A DNA stretch of 32,920 nucleotides from Bacillus sp. JCM 19058 (GTDB lineage Bacteria; Bacillota; Bacilli; Bacillales_H; Bacillaceae_D), in NCBI GenBank assembly GCA_001310555.1, contig BAXO01000061.1, positions 1-32,920 on the forward strand. The letters run 5' to 3'. The translations under genes and the position numbers were made by a program. Below the pieces are notes generated by a model. The model was not told the origin of the DNA and did no database searches. It saw nothing but the letters and a program-made list of their open reading frames with translations. This document shows positions 27,435-32,920 of the stretch, piece by piece. The first letter of the stretch is position 1. Each line of letters opens with the position of its first letter.

Positions 27435-28529
27435 GTGAGCGAAAAACCATTACGCTACATTCAGATTAAGGAATTAATTATTCATGATATTCGGCAGCTA
27501 CCTCCTCATACTCGCTTACCTTCACGAACCGCCCTTGCTGATAAGTATAAGGCGGCACGGACTACGATTGAACGTGCCATATCTGAACTAATCGGAGAAA
27601 AATACTTGTATGCCCGCGACGGAAGCGGTACTTATGTAGCGGAGGTCAGCGGAAAAAGCAGCGCTCATTTATCGAATCCGATATTTGGATTAGTCATTCC
27701 GAACATTATGCACGATACTTACCCCGGGATATTACGCGGAGTGGAGGATGTAGCAAACGAACACGGAATGAATGTCGTTCTTTGCAATACCGATAATAAG
27801 GTCGACAAAGAGTCGGCGTACATTCAAAAATTAATTCACTCCGACGTCAAAGGAGTCATTATCGTACCAGCCATCATCGGTAAAACCAATATGAATTCCT
27901 TTCAAAAACTGGAGGAAGCCAGCATTCCTATGGTATTTTGCAATCGAGGAATCGATGGAGTTTCCGCACCAAGGGTGATTTCAAATAATTTTTACGGAGC
28001 GTATCTGTCGGTGAAACACCTTATTGCAACCGGTCGGCAACGAATCGCCTATATATCAAGGCCGTTATACTCCACTTCCAATGATCGTTATCAAGGGTAT
28101 ATTAGCGCATTAACGGAAGCAAATATGGAACAGCAAAGCGATTACGTCATTTTTGAATCCTCGTTTAACGGAGACTTGCAAGGGTATAAGAGTGCCAAAC
28201 AGCTGCTTTCCCTTGACCCAGCGCCTGATGCGCTATTTTGCTTTAACGATGCCATTGCCAAAGGAGCCTATGATGCCGTTACCGAAGCCGGATTACAGGT
28301 CGGCGAAGATATCGGCATCGTCGGCTATGACAACACACACGTTGCCGAGCGTCTCCCTGTCAAGTTGACATCGGTGAAATTTCAAACGTATGACATCGGC
28401 AAGCAAGCGGCCGAATGGCTAGTCCGAATGATAAACAAGGAGACGCTCCAAGAAAACAAAACAGTCGTCCTCCAGCCAGAATTGATCATCCGGCAAAGCA
28501 CACAGCCGCAGACGGTGACTCACAAGTAA
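27435..28529 (+). CDS. GntR/LacI-type transcriptional regulator of the sialic-acid cluster
   Basis: Intact 364-residue regulator. Residues about 5-70 form a GntR winged helix (L-P-S-R-T-A-L-A-D-K-Y; G-S-G-T-Y-V-A), and the rest is a LacI-type sugar-sensing domain (F-G-L-V-I-P-N-I, D-A-L-F-C-F-N-D-A-I-A-K-G, G-I-V-G-Y-D-N-T). This combination is that of B. subtilis AraR. Divergent from nanA, so it probably represses or activates that promoter in response to a sugar. The GTG start is preceded by AAGGATGG at a longish distance. Confidence 0.88.
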   Translation: MSEKPLRYIQIKELIIHDIRQLPPHTRLPSRTALADKYKAARTTIERAISELIGEKYLYARDGSGTYVAEVSGKSSAHLSNPIFGLVIPNIMHDTYPGILRGVEDVANEHGMNVVLCNTDNKVDKESAYIQKLIHSDVKGVIIVPAIIGKTNMNSFQKLEEASIPMVFCNRGIDGVSAPRVISNNFYGAYLSVKHLIATGRQRIAYISRPLYSTSNDRYQGYISALTEANMEQQSDYVIFESSFNGDLQGYKSAKQLLSLDPAPDALFCFNDAIAKGAYDAVTEAGLQVGEDIGIVGYDNTHVAERLPVKLTSVKFQTYDIGKQAAEWLVRMINKETLQENKTVVLQPELIIRQSTQPQTVTHK

Positions 28530-28585
28530 ACTCGCTTTTCAGCAAGCGAGTAGATCGGGGCTTGGCAAGAGTCGACTCATACAGA

Positions 28586-28630
28586 AAGGCTCCCACCTTC
28601 GTTGTGCTAGAGGCGGGAGTCTTTCTCTCA
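28586..28630 (+). terminator. Intrinsic terminator after the regulator
   Basis: GAAAGGCTCCC pairs with GGGAGTCTTTC (one G-T), followed by TCTCATTT. A second hairpin without a T-run, ACTCGCTT/AAGCGAGT, lies just upstream at 28531-28552. Confidence 0.65.
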
Positions 28631-28675
28631 TTTACGCGATAAATAACGAGTGACGATTTTTGTATTCAGACGAAA

Positions 28676-28720
28676 GGAGCTGCTCGGATCAAGTAGTCGT
28701 ACGAGCAGCTCCCTCTTTCG
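28676..28720. terminator. Bidirectional terminator between the rib operon and the regulator
   Basis: GGAGCTGCTCG and CGAGCAGCTCC are perfect 11-bp arms around a 15-base loop. The plus side is followed by CTCTTTCGTTTTC, the minus side by TTTCGTC. It lies eight bases beyond the ribH stop. Confidence 0.75.
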
Positions 28721-28728
28721 TTTTCTAT

Positions 28729-29196
28729 TTATTGAAAAGCCCGGCTCAAATTAGCCATTTCGATCGCTGCCGTCGCTGCGTCCCAACCTTTGTTGCCAGC
28801 CTTTGTTCCAGCTCGTTCGATCGCCTGTTCGATCGTATTCGTTGTCAACACCCCGAAAATGACCGGCTTGCCTGAGGATAGCGAGAGCGAACCGACGCCC
28901 TTTGCTACCTCACTGCATACATAATCAAAGTGAGGGGTAGAGCCGCGTATGACAGTCCCAAGGGTAATCACCGCATCGTATTTCCCACTATCAATCATTT
29001 TCTTCGCAGCAAATGGGATTTCAAAAGCTCCCGGTACCCACGCAATATCAATATCATCTTCAGAGACCCCGTGCCGCTTCAAGCCGTCTTCCGCACCTCC
29101 TAAAAGCTTGCTCGTAATCAGCTCATTAAAGCGGCCGACGACGATTCCGACCTTCAATCCTGTCCCTACTAAACTTCCTTCAAATACGTTTCCCAT
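28729..29196 (-). CDS. ribH: RibH, 6,7-dimethyl-8-ribityllumazine synthase
   Basis: Condenses the ribityl-aminouracil intermediate with dihydroxybutanone phosphate, the penultimate step of riboflavin synthesis. Intact at 155 residues. Motifs: [15 protein letters not shown], the [11 protein letters not shown] loop with the catalytic His, and N-K-G-W-D-A-A near the end. ATG 29196 fits the family start better than the longer ATG 29214. Last gene of the rib operon in this window; a ribT homologue is not present after it. Confidence 0.97.
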   Translation of the reverse strand: MGNVFEGSLVGTGLKVGIVVGRFNELITSKLLGGAEDGLKRHGVSEDDIDIAWVPGAFEIPFAAKKMIDSGKYDAVITLGTVIRGSTPHFDYVCSEVAKGVGSLSLSSGKPVIFGVLTTNTIEQAIERAGTKAGNKGWDAATAAIEMANLSRAFQ

Positions 29197-29228
29197 TTTA
29201 AAACATCCTCTCATCCTCTTTATTGCTT

Positions 29229-30433
29229 TTAAAAATGAAGCATATGGCCGAGCTTCTCCGATTTCGTTCGAAGGTAACGCTCATTATCCTTATTATGCGG
29301 CAGCTGGAGCGGAATGCGCTCAACGACTTCTAGATCATAGCCGCTCAAGCCAGCAATTTTTCTTGGATTGTTTGTCAGCAGCCGCATTTGCCTCACACCA
29401 AGGTCTCGCAAAATTTGAGCCCCGATCCCGTAATCCCTTAAATCAGCAGGGAAGCCGAGCTTTTCATTTGCCTCAACGGTATCATAGCCCTCCTCCTGTA
29501 ATTTATAGGCCTTTAGCTTATTCAGCAATCCGATCCCCCGGCCCTCTTGGCGTACATAAAGCAATACACCTTTGCCTTCTGCTTCTATTTGCGTTAGGGC
29601 AGCATGAAGCTGCGGACCACAATCGCAGCGATGCGAGCCAAACACGTCACCTGTCAGGCATTCGGAATGGACCCGAACCATTGTCGGTTCATTCTCGTCG
29701 ATCTCTCCTTTGACGAGCGCAATATTTTCTTTACCATCAAGTATATTGGAGAAGCCAATCGCACGAAAATCACCAAAATCGGTCGGCAAATGAATCTCTA
29801 CTTCACGCTGAATTAATTTATCTTTACGATGACGGTATTTTATTAAATCCTTTATCGTAATCATTTTTAACTGATGCTCATCGGCCAGCTTCCGCAAATC
29901 GGGGACGCGTGCCATCGTACCATCGTTATTCATTATTTCGCAAATAACACCCGCCGGCTTCGCACCAGTAAGTCTTGCTAAATCTACCGCCGCTTCCGTA
30001 TGTCCTGCTCGCCGTAATACACCTCCGTTTTTCGCGACTAACGGGAAGATATGACCAGGCCGTTTAAAATCGCCGCTTTTTGCGCCTGTGTTAATAAGCT
30101 CCTTTATTGTTAGCGCTCGTTCATGAGCTGAAATGCCTGTCGTCGTTAAGCGGTGATCGACGCTGACAGTAACGCTGTTCCATGCGAATCCGTATTATGG
30201 TCAACCATGGGCATCAAATGGAGCTGCTCAGCCAGTTCTTCTGTAATCGGAGTACAAACGAGGCCGCGTCCGTGAGTGACCATAAAATTAATGACTTCTG
30301 GCGTCGTCTTTTCGGCAATCGCGACAAAGTCTCCTTCATTTTCTCGCCCCTCATCATCGCAAACAATGATGACGCCGCCTTGGGTCAATACTTCGATTGC
30401 TTCTTCTATCGAATCAAAATACTCGTGTCCCAT
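29229..30433 (-). CDS. ribBA: RibBA, bifunctional DHBP synthase / GTP cyclohydrolase II (one frameshift)
   Basis: Makes both starting precursors of riboflavin. The N-terminal DHBP synthase domain has [11 protein letters not shown] and, after correction, [13 protein letters not shown]. The C-terminal GTP cyclohydrolase II has the zinc cysteines in S-E-C-L-T-G-D-V-F and R-C-D-C-G, plus R-Q-E-G-R-G-I-G-L. One base is missing near 30171; adding it restores about 401 residues. ATG 30433 has AAGGTG seven bases upstream. Same gene is often called ribA in B. subtilis. Confidence 0.95.
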
Positions 30434-30486
30434 CCTGTTCACCTTCCACCCTCTTATTCTAACTAATCTTCTGTGAAAACTGCTTT

Positions 30487-31136
30487 CTAGAACCCTTGTT
30501 CAGTGAGAAATTCCTCAGACAAAGAGGAGGGCTGATTTACGTTTGTTTTTCGTTGCAAAACAAACTGTTCAATATATTTTCCAACAAGGTCACACTCAAT
30601 ATTCACGATGTCCCGACACCTTTCACACCGATAATCGTCTGCTCCAGCGTATGGGGAATAATCGACAGCCCGATCGAATCATCGTTGACAGAAAAGACGG
30701 TCAGGCTAGTACCGTCAACGGCTACAGAGCCTTTTTCAATCATATATTTTCGCAGCTCAGGCGTAAGTGCTATTCGATAATAAACAGCATTAAGCTCGGG
30801 CTTTTTCTCAACGATCGTTCCTACGCCGTCAACATGCCCTGAAACAATATGACCGCCGAAGCGCCCTTTGGCACCCATGGCTCGCTCCAGGTTTACTCCT
30901 ACACCGCGATTAAGGTCTTTTAAGCTGGTCGCCTTCACCGTTCCGGTCATGAGGTCAACAACAAACTGACTGTTTGTAAAGGAAGTCACCGTTAAGCAAA
31001 CGCCATTGACAGATATGCTATCGCCGGTGCGAACGTCCTCCAAAATAGTAGACGCATTAATTTTCATAACAATCGCTTCACCCGTTTGTTCCACTTCAGC
31101 AATCGTACCAATTTCCTCAATAATCCCTGTAAACAT
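30487..31136 (-). CDS. ribE: RibE, riboflavin synthase alpha chain (one frameshift)
   Basis: Dismutates two lumazine molecules into riboflavin. The start [10 protein letters not shown] is universal for the family, and the two lumazine-binding repeats each carry S-V-N/D-G-x-x-L-T-V ([18 protein letters not shown]), with G-H-V-D-G-V-G between them. One base is missing near 30607, which creates a false stop; the true end is the TAG at 30487, giving 216 residues. Starts two bases after the ribD stop. Confidence 0.95.
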
Positions 31137-31138
31137 CG

Positions 31139-32222
31139 CTAGGCCTCCTTCGATTTTGCGACGATTTTAATATCCTCGCCGATTTGCTCCACCAGCTTTA
31201 GCTCAAGCTGTAACGCTTCATTCACCTCGGAAAATCCGTCCCCCCCGGCAAACGTCGGAGCCGTCCGTCCAGCAAATAGCTTCGGAGCAATATAAGCAAC
31301 GACTTGCTGGACCGCTTTTTCATTAATAAAGCTTCCATGAACCTCGGCACCGCCTTCGACAAACAAGGAAGTGATGTTTCTTTCTCCTAAATTTTTCAAA
31401 ACCTCTGTAATCGAAACAGCAGGCAGACGAATGACCGACGCACCCTTTTGTTCCAGCAGACGCTGTTTTTCCAAACTAGCGGTTGCTTCCGTTACGATCC
31501 AGGTGGGAGCTTCCTCGTCGTTTAGCATTTTGGCCGTTTCCGGAATTCTTAGCCTTCGATCTAGAACGATCCGAATCGGGTTTTTGCCGCCTTGTGGCAA
31601 CCTTGTCGTTAAGGAGGGATCGTCACTAATGACCGTTTGAACGCCGACGAGAATCGCATCGTGCTCATGACGATAACGGTGGACATCCTCTCGCGCTTCT
31701 TTTCCGGTTATCCACTGACTTTTTCCGGTGACAGTTGCCGTCTTCCCATCCAATGTTGTCGCCGATTTCAAAGTGACATACGGTCGTTTCGACTGAACAT
31801 AATGAAAGAAGATCTCATTTAATTCGCTCGCCTCACGCTCGCATAGCCCTGTAATCACTTCGATCCCAGCTTGCTGAAGCTTTTGCAGCCCTCTTCCGGC
31901 TACTTCAGGGTTCGGATCGACGACGGCGATGACGGCTCGCTCTACTCCGGATTCAACGATTAAATCAGCACAAGGCGGCGTTCTGCCATAATGACTGCAC
32001 GGCTCCAAAGTTACATAAATCGTCGCACCCTTCGCACGAGCGCCTGCCATCGTTAGCGCCGCAACCTCTGCATGGCCTTCACCTGCTTTTAAATGAGCAC
32101 CAACACCGACAATGGTTCCATTTTTTTACAACAACCGCTCCAACCATTGGATTCGGGGACGTTTGTCCTCTCGTGCCTTCTGCTAGCTCTAGCGCCAGCC
32201 TCATATAGTCGTAATCGTTCAT
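31139..32222 (-). CDS. ribD: RibD, bifunctional pyrimidine deaminase/reductase (one frameshift)
   Basis: Carries out deamination then NADPH-dependent reduction in riboflavin synthesis. The deaminase domain has S-P-N-P-M-V-G-A-V-V, H-A-E (after correction) and the zinc-site E-P-C-S-H-Y-G-R-T-P-P-C. The reductase domain shows T-L-D-G-K-T-A, I-L-V-G-V-Q-T and F-V-E-G-G-A-E-V-H-G-S. The T-run 32121-32127 is one base long; corrected length 360 residues. The ATG at 32222 follows GGAGCGTGGGG. First gene of the FMN-riboswitch operon. Confidence 0.96.
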
Positions 32223-32254
32223 TTTACCCCACGCTCCATATTGGTCTGCCGATC

Positions 32255-32284
32255 AAAAAAACCCGAATGCATGAACATTCGGGG
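32255..32284 (-). terminator. Intrinsic terminator of the FMN riboswitch leader
   Basis: On the minus strand CCCGAATG and CATTCGGG form a perfect eight-pair stem around TTCATG, followed by T7. It lies between the FMN aptamer and ribD. Its 5' arm plus the preceding bases (CCTACCCCGAA) is exactly complementary to the aptamer's 5' side, which fits an antiterminator. Confidence 0.9.
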
Positions 32285-32516
32285 TAGGCTTAAAAAAAGA
32301 GTTTAGCAAACAATCGTTCGATTTTTAGGCAAACGGTTATTTCATACTGAAAAAAAAGGCAGATCTCTCCCACTGCTGCTTTCCAATTTTTTTCAAACAA
32401 GCCTTTCTACCCTTTAGAAAGTACGAGCATGAGTCTCGCTCCTTCCATTCAGACAGAAAGCTTTCATCGATAACTGCGTTAAAAAAATTGGCGCTTTTTT
32501 TTCAGCTTGCACTCTT

Positions 32517-32671
32517 TCCTTCTCCCATCCAGACTTTCACTGTCGGCTCTGGAGTTACACCAGATCCACCGCTTGGCTCCAAAGGAGCCGAAACGGGTCA
32601 CGGACTGAGAAGCGACTTGACTCGCTTCAACACCGCCGGTTGGGAATTGCACCCTACCCCGAAGGACCTTA
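32517..32671 (-). promoter_or_regulatory. FMN riboswitch (RFN element)
   Basis: All conserved RFN blocks are present in order on the minus strand: CCTTCGGGGTAGGGTG, AATTCCCAACCGGCGGT, AGTCCGTGACCC, GGTGGATCTGGTG, ACTCCAGAGCCGACAGT and AGTCTGGATGGGAGAAGGA. FMN binding lowers riboflavin operon expression. The 230-base stretch between it and the ribD terminator shows only AT-rich sequence and a weak hairpin with T8 near 32351-32380. Confidence 0.97.
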
Positions 32672-32724
32672 TCGATAATACTATATCCGATAAGCTGAGT
32701 ATTCATATTTACTTTATAGAGCCA

Positions 32725-32754
32725 ATTGTATCGCTAATTAAACCTTGTCGTCAA
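32725..32754 (-). promoter_or_regulatory. Sigma-A promoter of the riboflavin operon
   Basis: TTGACG (32749-32754) and TACAAT (32725-32730) on the minus strand with an 18-base spacer, about 55 bases before the FMN aptamer. Confidence 0.75.
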
Positions 32755-32884
32755 CAATTACGCTTTTTACTTTATCAATAGAGTCAATTTCATAAATGCC
32801 TATTTCAGAATAAATGCGAAGATCATTAGCCGACATACACAGAATGGTTCGCTATTTTAAATGGCCATTGTAAAGATTGGAACG

Positions 32885-32920
32885 GCAGGTGGTCGACTCC
32901 TGCGGGAGGAAAGGCCCCGG
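32885..32920 (+). repeat. Edge of a possible dispersed intergenic repeat
   Basis: The last bases (GACTCCTGCGGGAGGAAAGG) resemble the GC-rich intergenic repeats common in Bacillaceae and stand out from the AT-rich sequence before them. CTCCTGCGGGAG is itself an inverted repeat. The element is cut by the window end, and identity is from memory. Confidence 0.35.

Noticed and set aside
28949..29713. 254-codon plus-strand frame
   Set aside because: It is antisense to ribH and ribBA, both of which are unmistakable; the frame is a shadow.
723..32222. Programmed frameshifting as explanation for the slippery A/T runs
   Set aside because: Too many unrelated housekeeping genes are affected, and many shifts are in short G/C runs without slippery sequences; sequence error is the simpler reading.
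1..32920. tRNA, rRNA, CRISPR array, insertion sequence or integrase
   Set aside because: None seen by eye. In particular no transposase flanks the spoVA2mob-like operon, so a Tn1546-type element cannot be claimed here.

Overview
The window looks like a chromosome segment from a spore-forming Bacillaceae, possibly one of the alkaliphilic Bacillus-like lineages (an inference from gene families and base composition). The evidence is the block order, read on the minus strand: ribD-ribE-ribBA-ribH, then ypuF (plus strand), scpA-scpB, dacB-spmA-spmB, rluB and resA-resB-resC-resD-resE. This is the backbone known from Bacillus subtilis, with two extra gene blocks inserted.

Layout from left to right. 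(1) Positions 1-663: the start of a lipoprotein of the cobalamin/iron-siderophore binding type, under a complete cobalamin riboswitch with a downstream terminator. (2) 723-6892: the res cluster for cytochrome c biogenesis (ResABC) and redox-responsive two-component control (ResDE). (3) 7008-10509: rluB, spmB, spmA and dacB (rRNA pseudouridylation, spore core dehydration, spore cortex). (4) 10.9-16.1 kb: a second-type spoVA operon with two stand-alone DUF1657 proteins, a YhcN/YlaJ-type lipoprotein, SpoVAC, SpoVAD, SpoVAEb and a DUF421+DUF1657 protein, matching the gene order of the spoVA2mob heat-resistance operon. A divergent DUF421 gene follows it. (5) 16.2-21.2 kb: a phasin-like protein behind a long leader, a UbiB/AarF kinase-like protein, cardiolipin synthase, and an Fe/Mn superoxide dismutase. 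(6) 21.3-23.4 kb: scpB, scpA and ypuF. (7) 23.4-28.6 kb: a sialic-acid-type catabolic cluster (N-acetylneuraminate lyase, sugar-binding lipoprotein, Asp-box sialidase-like protein) with a divergent GntR/LacI-type regulator. (8) 28.7-32.75 kb: the riboflavin operon under an FMN riboswitch.

Most longer genes are interrupted by single-base frameshifts. I count about 35. Roughly half lie in A/T runs of 7-8 bases, nearly all one base too long; most of the others are in short G/C runs that are one base too short. Reading through them restores family-length proteins with all key motifs, so I treat them as sequence errors, annotate full-length genes, and give the suspected positions. Genes that are intact as written: resA, spmB, dacB, spoVAEb, both short DUF1657 genes, scpA, scpB, the GntR/LacI regulator and ribH.

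No tRNA, rRNA, CRISPR array, transposase or integrase was recognised. The items most worth following are the chromosomal spoVA2mob-like operon, the unexplained 245-base leader ahead of the phasin-ubiB genes, the incomplete sialic-acid cluster with its two 11-bp direct repeats, and the visible antiterminator pairing in the riboflavin leader.
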